A stretch of 61,077 bases of DNA from Nonomuraea basaltis (lineage in GTDB: Bacteria; Actinomycetota; Actinomycetes; Streptosporangiales; Streptosporangiaceae): positions 1 to 61,077 of the forward strand of contig NZ_VCJS01000064.1 of the NCBI RefSeq assembly GCF_005893125.1, in the 5' to 3' direction. Position numbers and translations under genes: made by a program. Numbering within the stretch: position 1 is the first letter of the stretch; every line of letters starts with the position of its first letter. Positions 41,351 to 50,285 of this stretch are shown here, piece by piece. Below the pieces are notes generated by a model, which saw only the letters and a list, made by a program, of their open reading frames with translations, ran no database searches and had not been told where the DNA came from.

Positions 41351-42490
41351 ATGGCACCAACCCAGGAACTGGTGACGGCGGCCCTCGCCACCGTCATCGA
41401 CCCCGAGATCCGTCGCCCGATCACTGATCTCGGCATGGTCAAGAGCATCCAGATCGCCCCCGACGGGGCGGTGCACGTCGGCGTCTACCTCACCGTGGCC
41501 GGATGTCCGATGAAGGACACCATCCGCCGTGATGTCACGGCCGCCGTCGCCAAGGTCGAAGGTGTGACGGGCGTCCAGCTCGAGCTCGACGTCATGAGCA
41601 CCGAGCAGCGCAAGACCCTGCAGACCAAGCTGAGGGGCGACCGCGGGCCGGAGAAGGAGATCCCGTTCAACCAGCCCGGCTCGCTGACCCGCGTGTTCGC
41701 GGTGGCCAGCGGCAAGGGCGGGGTCGGCAAGTCGTCGGTGACGGTCAACCTGGCCGTCGCCATGGCCGCGAACGGCCTCAAGGTCGGCATCGTCGACGCC
41801 GACATCTACGGCCACAGCATTCCTCGCATGCTGGGCGCCGCCGAGCGGCCCACCAAGGTCGAGGACATGATCATGCCGCCGGTCGCGCATGACATCAAGG
41901 TCATCTCGGTCGGCATGTTCAAGCCCCCCGAGGGCAACACGCCCGTGGTGTGGCGCGGTCCGATGCTGGACCGGGCGCTCCACCAGTTCCTGGCCGACGT
42001 CTACTGGGGCGACCTCGACGTCCTCCTGCTCGACCTGCCTCCGGGCACCGGCGACATCGCCATCTCCGTGGCCCAGCGGCTGCCGTCGGCGGAGCTCCTC
42101 GTCGTGACGACGCCGCAGATGGCCGCCGCCGAGGTGGCCGAGCGGGCCGGGTCCATCGCGGCCCAGACCCACCAGCAGATCGCCGGCGTCATCGAGAACA
42201 TGGCGTGGCTGCCCTGCCCGCACTGCGACGAGCGCATCGCGGTGTTCGGCGAGGGCGGCGGCCAGATCGTCGCCGACGCGCTGACCCGCACGCTGGGCGC
42301 CCGCGTGCCGATGCTCGGCCAGGTCCCGATCGACCTGCGGCTGCGCGAGGGAGGCGACGAGGGCAAGCCGCTGGTCCTGACGGACCCCGACTCGCCCGCG
42401 GCGGCCGAGCTGATGAAGATCGCGGCCGGTCTGAGCAAGCGCGCCTCCAGCCTGAAGGGCCTCCAGCTGGGCCTGGCGCCCCGCGGCTGA
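41351..42490 (+). CDS. mrp: Mrp/ApbC iron-sulfur carrier P-loop ATPase
   Basis: A 379-aa Fe-S cluster carrier. An N-terminal MIP18/DUF59 domain (1-90) precedes a MinD-like ATPase with deviant Walker A SGKGGVGKSSV (residues 120-130). DADIYGHSIPRML, LLLDLPPGTGDIA and the cluster-ligand Cys pair in LPCPHCDERI follow. Length is normal. It corresponds to Rv1229c. A perfect 12-bp hairpin follows the gene, and an unusual leader precedes it. Confidence 0.93.
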   Translation: MAPTQELVTAALATVIDPEIRRPITDLGMVKSIQIAPDGAVHVGVYLTVAGCPMKDTIRRDVTAAVAKVEGVTGVQLELDVMSTEQRKTLQTKLRGDRGPEKEIPFNQPGSLTRVFAVASGKGGVGKSSVTVNLAVAMAANGLKVGIVDADIYGHSIPRMLGAAERPTKVEDMIMPPVAHDIKVISVGMFKPPEGNTPVVWRGPMLDRALHQFLADVYWGDLDVLLLDLPPGTGDIAISVAQRLPSAELLVVTTPQMAAAEVAERAGSIAAQTHQQIAGVIENMAWLPCPHCDERIAVFGEGGGQIVADALTRTLGARVPMLGQVPIDLRLREGGDEGKPLVLTDPDSPAAAELMKIAAGLSKRASSLKGLQLGLAPRG

Positions 42491-42500
42491 GCCTGCTGAC

Positions 42501-42531
42501 GTTCACCTCCGGGCCTCCTCCGGAGGTGAAC
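42501..42531. terminator. Perfect 12-bp hairpin after mrp
   Basis: GTTCACCTCCGG (42501-42512) pairs perfectly with CCGGAGGTGAAC (42520-42531), loop GCCTCCT, starting 11 bases after the mrp stop. Confidence 0.8.
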
Positions 42532-42575
42532 GGGCCGAGGCGAAGGGCTTCACGGGCGGTTAGTACCGTGTGCGC

Positions 42576-43508
42576 ATGCGCTCACGTCGTTCGGTTCTCG
42601 CGGTGCCCGGCAGCAACCCCCGCTTCCTCGAGAAGGCCCAGACCCTGCCCGTGGACGAGGTCTTCCTCGACCTGGAGGACTCCGTCGCGCCGTCGGCGAA
42701 GGAAGAGGCGCGCAAGAACGTCGTCGCCGCGCTGCGCGAGGGCGACTGGTCCGGCAAGACGCGGGTGGTCAGGGTCAACGACCTCACCACGCAATGGACG
42801 TACCGGGACGTGATCGAGATCGTCGAAGGGGCGGGTGAGTTCCTCGACTGCGTGATTCTGCCCAAGGTGCAGGATCCCACCGAGGTCGTCTGGCTCGACA
42901 CCCTGCTCACTCAGATCGAGAAGACCATGGGGTACGACGTCGGCCGCATCGGCATCGAGGCGCAGATCGAGAACGCCCGCGGCCTGGTGAACGCCGACGC
43001 CATCGCCGGGTCGTCCAAGCGCCTGGAGACGCTGGTGTTCGGCCCCGCGGACTTCATGGCGTCGATCAATATGCGCACGCTCGTCGTCGGCGAGCAGCCG
43101 CCCGGCTACGTCGAGGGCGACGCCTACCACTACATCCTCATGCGGCTGCTCATGGCGGCAAGGATGCACGACCTGCAGGTGATCGACGGGCCCTACCTGC
43201 AGATCAGGGACATCGAAGGCTTCAAGCGGGCCGCCAGGCGGTCGGCGGCGCTCGGGTTCGACGGCAAGTGGGTGCTGCATCCCTCCCAGGTCGACGCGGC
43301 CAACGAGGTGTTCTCGCCGTCGCAGGAGGACTATGACCACGCCGAGCTCATCTTGGAGGCGTACGAGTACTACACCACCGTCGAGAAGCGCGGCGCGGTC
43401 ATGCTGGGCGACGAGATGATCGACGAGGCCTCGCGCAAGATGGCGCTCGTCGTGGCCGCCAAGGGGCGGGCGGCCGGGCTCGCTCGTACGAAGAGCTTCA
43501 CACCTTGA
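42576..43508 (+). CDS. HpcH/HpaI-family CoA-ester lyase (CitE-like)
   Basis: A 310-aa TIM-barrel lyase of the CitE/malyl-CoA lyase group. Marks are SVLAVPGSNPRFLEKA, VFLDLEDSVAPSAKEEARKN (metal and CoA region), IGIEAQIENARGLVNAD with the metal Glu and GKWVLHPSQVDAANEVFSPS. Such enzymes split beta-methylmalyl-CoA, citramalyl-CoA or related thioesters. Which one is not clear. GTG at 42570 is an alternative start two codons upstream. It overlaps the convergent DUF6529-like gene by 11 bases. Confidence 0.9.
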   Translation: MRSRRSVLAVPGSNPRFLEKAQTLPVDEVFLDLEDSVAPSAKEEARKNVVAALREGDWSGKTRVVRVNDLTTQWTYRDVIEIVEGAGEFLDCVILPKVQDPTEVVWLDTLLTQIEKTMGYDVGRIGIEAQIENARGLVNADAIAGSSKRLETLVFGPADFMASINMRTLVVGEQPPGYVEGDAYHYILMRLLMAARMHDLQVIDGPYLQIRDIEGFKRAARRSAALGFDGKWVLHPSQVDAANEVFSPSQEDYDHAELILEAYEYYTTVEKRGAVMLGDEMIDEASRKMALVVAAKGRAAGLARTKSFTP

Positions 43509-44043
43509 ACCCGATGGCGGTGAAGAACCAGAACGACGAGGTCAGCCAGAGCCCGACCAGCGCGGTGAAGGCCAGCCCGCCGAGCACCGGCAGCGTCCAG
43601 CCGGGCGCGTCCCGCTTGGGCAGGGCCAGCATCTTCGCGGTGAACACGCCGTAGAAGAAGCAGCCGAGCACCGAGTGCGCGAGCACCCGGGGCACGTCGT
43701 ACTGCAGGCCCAGGGCGTACAGGCAGTGGAAGGCGACCGGGATCGTCAGCAGGAACGCCAGCCGTCCCGACCAGCGGTGCACGGCGGGCGGGATGCTGAT
43801 CCCGAGCTTGCCCCACATCGACAGGGCCGAGACGACCTGCACGATCGCCAGCACGAACGCGCCCGTCGTCAGCCACACCTTCATCGGCAGCGCGGCCGAG
43901 AAGCCGCCCACGCCGACCGCGAACCCGGTGGGCGTGTGCACCCGGCCGTAGACGCCGAGCGCGAGGACCACCAGGCCGCCGATCAGCAGCGGCACCAGCA
44001 GCGGGGTCAGGCTGCGCGAGGGTCGGTGATGAATGGCGGTCAT
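43498..44043 (-). CDS. DUF6529-like four-helix membrane protein
   Basis: A 181-aa membrane protein from ATG 44043, whose ATGA overlaps the stop of the secreted-protein gene upstream. About four to five helices, with His residues in helices (PPAVHRWSGRLAF, AFHCLYALG, VLAHSVLGCFFYG) that are spaced as in b-type haem-binding membrane proteins. It resembles DUF6529 proteins of actinomycetes. Haem binding and electron transfer are inference from the His pattern. It probably works with the secreted protein encoded just before it. Confidence 0.68.
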   Translation of the reverse strand: MTAIHHRPSRSLTPLLVPLLIGGLVVLALGVYGRVHTPTGFAVGVGGFSAALPMKVWLTTGAFVLAIVQVVSALSMWGKLGISIPPAVHRWSGRLAFLLTIPVAFHCLYALGLQYDVPRVLAHSVLGCFFYGVFTAKMLALPKRDAPGWTLPVLGGLAFTALVGLWLTSSFWFFTAIGFKV

Positions 44044-44732
44044 TGCATCTCCTCGATGAAACCGTCGACGTCCTTCGGGTAGACCGTGGTGCCGTCGACC
44101 GTCACGGGTGCGGTCGGCTGCTCGGCGTCCAGTTCGGGGATGGCCACCGGCTCGTCGCCCACTTTGGCGGCGCCGACCTGGGTGTAACCGCCGTTCGGGT
44201 TCTTCACCCTGATCCAGCCGGCCTTGAAGGTGGCGCCTCGGACGATCGCGCTGGCCCGGTACAGGCCGGACGGCTTGACCGCCGTCGGCGCGACGAAGCT
44301 CCACTTCTTGCCGCCGAGGGATACCCAGCCCTTGGCCTGGCCGCCGCCCAAAGCGGCCGTGATCTTGCCGGCGGCAAGGCCCTTCAGATTCACCTCGCCG
44401 GCGGACTCGCTGCCCTTGAACCAGGCCTCGGTCCGGCCGTCACAGAAGTAGCCGATGGCCTTGCCGTCTCTGATCGAGATCGCGATGAGGGCGCCGTTGC
44501 CCTTGACGCGGCCGGCGTAGTCCGCCTTCTCCACCCTCTTCACCTCGGACTTCGTGGGCGAGGCGGACGGTTGGGCGGTGGTCTCCTCCACCGCGGGTGC
44601 TTCCGCGGCGGTGTTGTTGTCTGCGGCGGCTGATGTGTTGGCCGCCGGTGTCGCGGTGACGCTGGCTACACCGAGCCCCGCGGCGAGTACTGCTCCCGCC
44701 GCGAGGGTGATGACAGGTCCCAGCCTTGACAT
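44040..44732 (-). CDS. Secreted protein of unknown function
   Basis: A 230-aa protein from ATG 44732, with GGGAGCAG 4 bases upstream; a longer frame would hide the signal peptide. Residues 1-30 form a signal peptide (MSRLGPVITLAAGAVLAAGL). An Ala/Thr-rich linker and a beta-rich domain (about 75-200) follow, with IAISIRDGKAIGYFCDGRTEAWFKGS and GWVSLGGKKWSFVAPTAV. One Cys only. It is coupled to the membrane protein downstream by a four-base overlap, suggesting a membrane/outside pair. No family recognised. Confidence 0.7.
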   Translation of the reverse strand: MSRLGPVITLAAGAVLAAGLGVASVTATPAANTSAAADNNTAAEAPAVEETTAQPSASPTKSEVKRVEKADYAGRVKGNGALIAISIRDGKAIGYFCDGRTEAWFKGSESAGEVNLKGLAAGKITAALGGGQAKGWVSLGGKKWSFVAPTAVKPSGLYRASAIVRGATFKAGWIRVKNPNGGYTQVGAAKVGDEPVAIPELDAEQPTAPVTVDGTTVYPKDVDGFIEEMQ

Positions 44733-44857
44733 GGACTGCTCCCAGGGTTGAAATGCCGACTGCAGGTGGCAGCTCACTGCCCCTACGACTCAGAGCATCC
44801 GCCCAAAACGGGGATCCGTCTGTGAACTAATGCGCATCAAATGGACAGAATGGAGAG

Positions 44858-45844
44858 ATGCAGGAGAACCCTGGACCGCATCTTCCGTATGGCCCGCAGT
44901 ATCCCTATCCACCGGCGCCGCCGTCGCGGTCCTGGTTCCTGCCGACGCCCCGCGGGGTGAGCTTCGACCATCTGGCCAGGACCGGGGCCGCCCGGCCGTG
45001 GCGGGCGATCGTCGGCACGATCGCGGTCGCGGCGGCGTTCTTCGTGGTCGCGGCGGTGGTGCTGGGCGCCGGTGCGGTGGTGGCGACGCTGCTCGGCATC
45101 TCCGCGCAGCTCGATCCCACTGGCGATCTCTTCGGCGACCCGGTGTTCGGGCTGGTCGTGATGTTGCTGGCGATCGCGGCCGTGCTCCCGTTCGTGTTCG
45201 GCGCGGCGGCGCTCCTGCAGCGTCGCAGGCCGGGGACGCTCTCGTCCGTGGCCGGGCGGCTGCGCTGGTCGTGGCTGGCGAGCTGTGCCGGGCTGGCCCT
45301 CCTGGCGCTGGCGATCGGGCAGACCGTGCAACTCCTCGCCCTCATGGTGTCCGGGGAGGATTACTCCAACATGATCGGCTGGGTCGGGTGGGGGAGCTTC
45401 CTGCCCGCGCTCATCGTGATCGTGCTGCTGGTGCCGTTCCAGTCGGCCGCCGAGGAGTACATCTTCCGCGGCTGGTTCCTGCAGGCCGTCGGGACGCACA
45501 TACGCAATCCGGTCTGGTCCATCCTCATCGGCGCCGCGCTGTTCGCGTCCTTGCACGGCTATTCGTGGGCCGGGCTGGCCGAGGTGTTCGTCTTCGGGGC
45601 CGTCATGGGGTGGCTGGCGGTGCGGACCGGGGGACTGGAGGCGGCGATCGCGCTGCACGTCATGAACAACATGGTGGCCTTCGGGCTGAGCGCGGCCGCG
45701 GGGGAGCTCCAGGACGCCATGAGGCAGAGCACGGTCGAGGTCTCCTGGCAGTCGCTGGCGGGGGTCGTGGTGCAGTTCGGGCTGTATGCGTTCGGCGTGT
45801 TGTATCTAGCAAAAAAGCGGTCGATAAGCACTATTTCGGCATAA
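44858..45844 (+). CDS. CPBP-family intramembrane metalloprotease
   Basis: A 328-aa membrane protein with a Pro/Tyr-rich N-terminal tail (YGPQYPYPPAPPS) and about eight helices. The protease motifs are AAEEYIFRGWFLQ (Glu-Glu and Arg), FASLHG (His) and ALHVMNN (His, Asn), all intact. CPBP enzymes are Rce1-like and cleave within membranes or act in bacteriocin immunity. The target is unknown. No bacteriocin gene is adjacent. Confidence 0.88.
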   Translation: MQENPGPHLPYGPQYPYPPAPPSRSWFLPTPRGVSFDHLARTGAARPWRAIVGTIAVAAAFFVVAAVVLGAGAVVATLLGISAQLDPTGDLFGDPVFGLVVMLLAIAAVLPFVFGAAALLQRRRPGTLSSVAGRLRWSWLASCAGLALLALAIGQTVQLLALMVSGEDYSNMIGWVGWGSFLPALIVIVLLVPFQSAAEEYIFRGWFLQAVGTHIRNPVWSILIGAALFASLHGYSWAGLAEVFVFGAVMGWLAVRTGGLEAAIALHVMNNMVAFGLSAAAGELQDAMRQSTVEVSWQSLAGVVVQFGLYAFGVLYLAKKRSISTISA

Positions 45845-46044
45845 ATCGGGCGCGAGGTTCGGGGAATCTCGCTAGAGAGGTCTCGCTATTCCGGCCCAAT
45901 CATGCTGCTCTGGATCCTGTGGGACGGCAAGGTCTCCCGGAGGTGATCGTTTCGGTCCGGCGGGGTAGGGGTTGGCGCATGTGATACTTCGTCGGGTGAG
46001 GACAAGACGTTCGAAATAAGCGCATAAAGCGACCAAAGCTTCCT

Positions 46045-46071
46045 GGAACGGTCCGTGATCGAGACCGTTCC
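46045..46071 (+). promoter_or_regulatory. SigE-type ECF promoter that is also a palindrome
   Basis: GGAAC (46045-46049) and CGTT (46066-46069) are 16 bases apart, the spacing of SigE-type promoters. The two elements are embedded in a perfect 9-bp inverted repeat, GGAACGGTC (46045-46053) and GACCGTTCC (46063-46071). The start codon of the propeller protein is 32 bases beyond and has GGAGGTA upstream. Confidence 0.55.
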
Positions 46072-46103
46072 CGTACGACTAGTTCGACTAGGAGGTACGG
46101 CGC

Positions 46104-49100
46104 GTGGCCTCCGGCCCCAGCGAACCGCCACGGCGACCGCCGGGTGACGACGACCCGCGTTCCGAGGGCACGTCGGAACCGCACTCTTCTGAAGAGCCCA
46201 GGATCAGCCACTCCCCGCCCGGTCCCACCGACGATCGGGCCAGAGGCTTACCCCTGACCTCCCCGTGGGGCATGCCGCCCTTCGCCGCGCCCATCCCGGG
46301 CGACGAGCCGCAGGAGATGCCCAAGGGACGCAGGCCGTACAGCTCGCCGACAGCGGAGCCCGAGGCCGAGCCACGCCGCCGTCCCCGCCGGATCGTCAAC
46401 CGGCCGGACAAGCTCGTGGCCAGTGGTCCGCCCACGACCGGACCGCAGCCGGAGCAGCCCGCGGCCGGGGAACCGGAGGCCCCGCCCCGCCGGGACCCCC
46501 GTACGGTCCCGTACCGCCTGGTGGCTCCCGCCAGGGAGCACACCGAGGAGCCTCCCGCGCACGAGGAGCCCCCACAGCTCCAGGAAGCGCGCCCGGAATG
46601 GTCGCAGGAGCTCTCTCAGGGCCGGGAAGAGCCCTCAGGGTGGTCGCAGGAGGTCCCGCTGAGCCGGGAAGAGCCTCCGGAATGGTCGCAGGAGATCTCA
46701 CCGGGCTGGGAAGAGCCCTCGGACGAGCTCGAGGAGCCGGAGGAGCCCGAGGTTCGGCGGGTCGGGCGGCCGCCGGCCGGGCGGCCCACGAGGCCCGACC
46801 TCCTGGTCGCCACCGGGCCGCCGCGCCCCCAGGGGTCGAGCGGCCGCCACCACAGAGGCCCCGCCCCCGCTGCCGTCCGCAGGTCCAGCCCTGCCCGCCG
46901 CCACACCAGGGCCGTCCCGATCGCGCTGACCCTGGCCGCGGCCCTCCTGGTGGCCACCGGCGTGCTCGTATGGCAGTGGACCGGCGACGAGGCCCCGGGC
47001 CTGCGCCTGGAGGCGGGCACCGGCCGCTCGGGAGACGAGCTGTTCACCGTCCCCGCCGCCGGCGTCGGCACCAACCAGAAGCTCAACGACATGACCTCGG
47101 TCGGCCGCGCGGTGGTGGCGGTCGGCAGCGACACGACGAGCCCGACCCCGCGCCCGCTGTTCCTGTTCTCTCCGGACGGCGGCAAGAACTGGCAGCTCGG
47201 CCAGGTGAACGGCGCCTCCACGCCCACGGTCCAGCGGGTGGTCGGCGGCGACGGACGCTGGCTGGCCAGCGGCGGCGACGGCCAGTCGGGCGAGCGCGGC
47301 CTGTGGACCAGCACCGACGGGTTCAGCTGGCAGGCCGTGGCGGAGTCCGGGCTTGCCGCGTTCCGGCCCGGTGACCAGATCCACGACATCGCCAGGACCG
47401 CGTCGGGCTTCGTCGCGGTCGGGCGCGCGACGGGAGACGACGGCGCGGTCGGCCCCGCGGCCTGGCGCTCCGCCGACGGCCAGACGTGGGAGCGGGTCGA
47501 GACGAGGGAGCTGGAGGTACGGGAGATCAAGGCGGTGGTCGCCAAGGGCGACACCGTCGTGGCGATCGGGCACCCCGCGGAAGGCGAGGGTTCGCGGGTT
47601 GTCCGATCGGCCGACGGCGGGCGCAGCTGGCAGGCCACCGGCTTCCAGCTCCCCGAGGCCATGCCGCGCACCGGGACGCTGGCGGTGCTGCCCAAGCGGT
47701 TCGTGCTGGTGCCGACGCGGCAGCGGACGATCTCGGGGGACGTACGCGTCTACTGCTCCCCGAGCGGGGCGCAGTGGTCGCAGTGCGGCTCCATCGGCGG
47801 CCTGAGCGGCGAGAGCGTCGGCGTGGAGTCGCTGATCTCCTATCCGTCGGGCGTCGCGGCGATCTCGCAGGCCAGCCTCGACAAGTACTCGGTGCTGACC
47901 ACGACGGACGGGCGATCCTGGGCCAAGCGGGCCGACCTCGGCAACCTGCCGGGCGCGACGCTGCGCGGCTTCACGATCTCCGACGGCGGCACCCTGTTCG
48001 CCGGCGGCGACCAGGCGGCCTCCGACGTGGACAACCAGCTCGTGCTCATGTCGGCGTCGCCGCGCGGCCAGGCTTCGCGCGTGCCGCTCGGCGACGTCGA
48101 GGGCCTGACCCGGATCGCCCGCGAGACCAACGGCGTCACCGGCTTCGCCGGCCGGTACGTGGCCGTCGGCTCGGCCTCGGGCGACGCCGGCCTGTGGACG
48201 ATCAAGGACTGGCAGAGCTGGAAGTCCATGAGCCTCGGCGGCCCGGGCCGGCAGCGGCTGGAGGACGTGGCGCACGGCGCCCGCGGCTGGCTGGCCGTCG
48301 GCGGCACGGAGACCAACGTGTCCGTCACCGACCCCTTGCTCGTGACCTCAGCCGACGGCGAGAGCTGGAAGAAGGTGAGCGTCTCCGGCGACCTTGCCCG
48401 CCGGCCCGACCACCCCTACCTGGAGACCCGCGTGGTGACCGCGGGGAAGAAGGGCTACGTCCTGGCCGGCGAGGACCGGGACCAGACGGGCACGGCCGGC
48501 GCGGCCATGTGGTTCACCTCTGACCTGCGCAAGTACACCCGGTCGGACAAGCTGCCGCAGAGCGGCACCGGCGTGCGGATCCACGACGCGGTCGCCACCG
48601 CGGACGGGTTCGTGGCGGTGGGCGGCTCGGGGACGGCCGACCAGGAGAGCAGCGTGGTCTGGTACTCGGAGGACGGCGTCAACTGGAGCGCGCGCGACCG
48701 CGTCGCCCCGCCGGACGCCACGTCGGCCGGGCTCCGCCAGATCACCGCCTATCAGGGCAAGCTGGTCGCCATCGGCACCGCCCTGGCGGACGGCTCCCGG
48801 CGGGCCTTCGCCGCCGTCTCCGACGACGACGGCACGACGTGGCAGACGGCCTGGCTGCCCGCGGACCAGGCGGCGGCGGTGTACGACCTGGCCGCGGCGG
48901 AGGAGGGCCTGGTGGCGGTCGGCTGGCACGGCGTGCCCGGCGAGGGCGACAGCGCGGCCTGGACCTCGCAGGACGGCCTGGCGTGGAGCCGCATGGCGCT
49001 GACCAAGGATCGCCTGGCGGGGCAGGGGATGCAGTGGCTGACGGCGGTGGCCGTGTCGGGGGCGGAGGTCGTGGCGCTCGGGCGGTCCACGACGTACAAC

Positions 49101-49148
49101 GCCGACCACCTCATCCTGTGGACCTCCAGCCTCACCTCAAGCAGGTAG
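46104..49148 (+). CDS. Membrane-anchored extracellular propeller-like protein (1014 aa)
   Basis: A large protein starting with GTG at 46104 behind AGGAGGTA. Residues 1-275 are a cytoplasmic Pro/Glu/Arg-rich region with short repeats of the type EEPxxWSQEx. A basic stretch and one helix (about 276-294, IALTLAAALLVATGVLVW) follow. The outside part (about 300-1010) is built of repeated blades with WxxSxDGxxWxxV signatures (STDGFSWQAV, SADGQTWERV, SADGGRSWQATG, SEDGVNWSAR, SQDGLAWSRM), like BNR/sialidase or photosystem-stability-type propellers. The sialidase active-site residues are not apparent, so it is more likely a binding protein or scaffold. The upstream promoter suggests SigE control. Confidence 0.75.
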   Translation: MASGPSEPPRRPPGDDDPRSEGTSEPHSSEEPRISHSPPGPTDDRARGLPLTSPWGMPPFAAPIPGDEPQEMPKGRRPYSSPTAEPEAEPRRRPRRIVNRPDKLVASGPPTTGPQPEQPAAGEPEAPPRRDPRTVPYRLVAPAREHTEEPPAHEEPPQLQEARPEWSQELSQGREEPSGWSQEVPLSREEPPEWSQEISPGWEEPSDELEEPEEPEVRRVGRPPAGRPTRPDLLVATGPPRPQGSSGRHHRGPAPAAVRRSSPARRHTRAVPIALTLAAALLVATGVLVWQWTGDEAPGLRLEAGTGRSGDELFTVPAAGVGTNQKLNDMTSVGRAVVAVGSDTTSPTPRPLFLFSPDGGKNWQLGQVNGASTPTVQRVVGGDGRWLASGGDGQSGERGLWTSTDGFSWQAVAESGLAAFRPGDQIHDIARTASGFVAVGRATGDDGAVGPAAWRSADGQTWERVETRELEVREIKAVVAKGDTVVAIGHPAEGEGSRVVRSADGGRSWQATGFQLPEAMPRTGTLAVLPKRFVLVPTRQRTISGDVRVYCSPSGAQWSQCGSIGGLSGESVGVESLISYPSGVAAISQASLDKYSVLTTTDGRSWAKRADLGNLPGATLRGFTISDGGTLFAGGDQAASDVDNQLVLMSASPRGQASRVPLGDVEGLTRIARETNGVTGFAGRYVAVGSASGDAGLWTIKDWQSWKSMSLGGPGRQRLEDVAHGARGWLAVGGTETNVSVTDPLLVTSADGESWKKVSVSGDLARRPDHPYLETRVVTAGKKGYVLAGEDRDQTGTAGAAMWFTSDLRKYTRSDKLPQSGTGVRIHDAVATADGFVAVGGSGTADQESSVVWYSEDGVNWSARDRVAPPDATSAGLRQITAYQGKLVAIGTALADGSRRAFAAVSDDDGTTWQTAWLPADQAAAVYDLAAAEEGLVAVGWHGVPGEGDSAAWTSQDGLAWSRMALTKDRLAGQGMQWLTAVAVSGAEVVALGRSTTYNADHLILWTSSLTSSR

Positions 49149-49532
49149 CACGCCCCAGCTCGTCAGCGTCTCCAGCAGTCCCTCGGAGAGCGGGAGCCGT
49201 ACCAGCTCGGCCGCCGAGCACCAGCGCAGGGCGGCGGCGTCGTCCCCGGCCGCGGGGACGCCGCCGGCCACGGTGGCCAGGTAGTCGCGGATCACGTACG
49301 TGACGCCGCCGGGGCCGGGTCGGTCCACCGTGCCGGCCAGGCGGCCCACCTCGACGCGCAGGCCGGTCTCCTCCAGGACCTCGCGCCGCAGGGCGGCGGC
49401 GTCACTCTCGCCGGGCTCCAGGCGGCCGCCCGGGATCGACCACAGGCCCATGCCCGGCGGGCGGCCCCGCTTGATCAGGAGGATCCTGCCGGAGGCGTCG
49501 AAGATGATCGCGCCGACACAATTTACGCGCAC
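49137..49532 (-). CDS. Nudix hydrolase
   Basis: About 131 aa from GTG 49532 (VRVNCVGAIIF); a longer frame to 49631 adds a less likely N-terminus. The Nudix box is complete: GGRLEPGESDAAALRREVLEETGLRV. These enzymes hydrolyse nucleoside diphosphates linked to another group, for example oxidised nucleotides. No substrate signature is visible. It overlaps the convergent propeller gene by 12 bases and is divergent from the DUF6758 gene. Confidence 0.87.
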   Translation of the reverse strand: MRVNCVGAIIFDASGRILLIKRGRPPGMGLWSIPGGRLEPGESDAAALRREVLEETGLRVEVGRLAGTVDRPGPGGVTYVIRDYLATVAGGVPAAGDDAAALRWCSAAELVRLPLSEGLLETLTSWGVLPA

Positions 49533-49606
49533 GTGACCAAGATTACGACGAGATAACGTGAAGCGGCCTTGACGTGGCGGTACCAGAGAAAGCACCGTGG
49601 GTAGTT

Positions 49607-50233
49607 GTGAGAGCGGCTCCAACCTGTCCACGGTGTTTTGGCCCGCTTCACGGGCCGAGCGCCTGGTCGAGTGCGTTTCGATGTGACACGCACGGTGATG
49701 TCCTGCCGTATCAGCCTCCGTGGCCGCCGACCAGTAGGGCGCTCGAGGAGATGCGCAAGACCTCCGTGGTGCCCGTGTGGCTTCCGTGGCCGTTGCCGGC
49801 CGGCTGGCTGGTGACCGGCTTCGGCGAGGTGGGCGACCAGCGCACCGGCGCCCGCGCGAGCATTGTCGCGCTGACCGGGCCGTCGCTGATGGAAGGGCCG
49901 GCCGACATACTGGTCATCGCCGAGGAGCCGGGCATCGGGCTCGGCGCGGCGTTCTCGGGACTGGCCGGTCCCGATCCCGGAGAGGGTTTCGACGCGGGCC
50001 CGCCGAACGCCAAGATCGAGGTGCTCGGGCATCCCACCCCGCTGTGGTGCGTGGACGGGGAGAGCGACCGCGCCGTCTACGCCGGCGAGGCGCTGGGCAA
50101 CTGGCTGTGGACGATCTGCTGGCCGGCCGACGCCGGCTGCATGATCGCGCTCGCCGAGCTGTCGCTGATCGACGCACGGGACCACGAGCTGGACGTGCCG
50201 TTCGGCGCGTTCTCGCCGAGACTCGAGGACTAA
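49607..50233 (+). CDS. DUF6758 family protein with zinc-ribbon start
   Basis: A 208-aa protein of the actinobacterial DUF6758 family. The GTG at 49607 is chosen because homologues begin M-R-A-A-P-T-C-P-R-C; the open frame extends 11 codons further. A zinc-ribbon-like start (CPRCFGPL then FRCDTHG) precedes an alpha/beta domain (LPWPLPAGWLVTGFGEVGD to the end). I know of no assigned function. It precedes the MBL-fold gene by about 50 bases on the same strand. Confidence 0.8.
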   Translation: MRAAPTCPRCFGPLHGPSAWSSAFRCDTHGDVLPYQPPWPPTSRALEEMRKTSVVPVWLPWPLPAGWLVTGFGEVGDQRTGARASIVALTGPSLMEGPADILVIAEEPGIGLGAAFSGLAGPDPGEGFDAGPPNAKIEVLGHPTPLWCVDGESDRAVYAGEALGNWLWTICWPADAGCMIALAELSLIDARDHELDVPFGAFSPRLED

Positions 50234-50285
50234 GACCGGCGAACGCGATTCGCGCTGCCCCGTGGACGGACTAGAGTTCGGAGAC

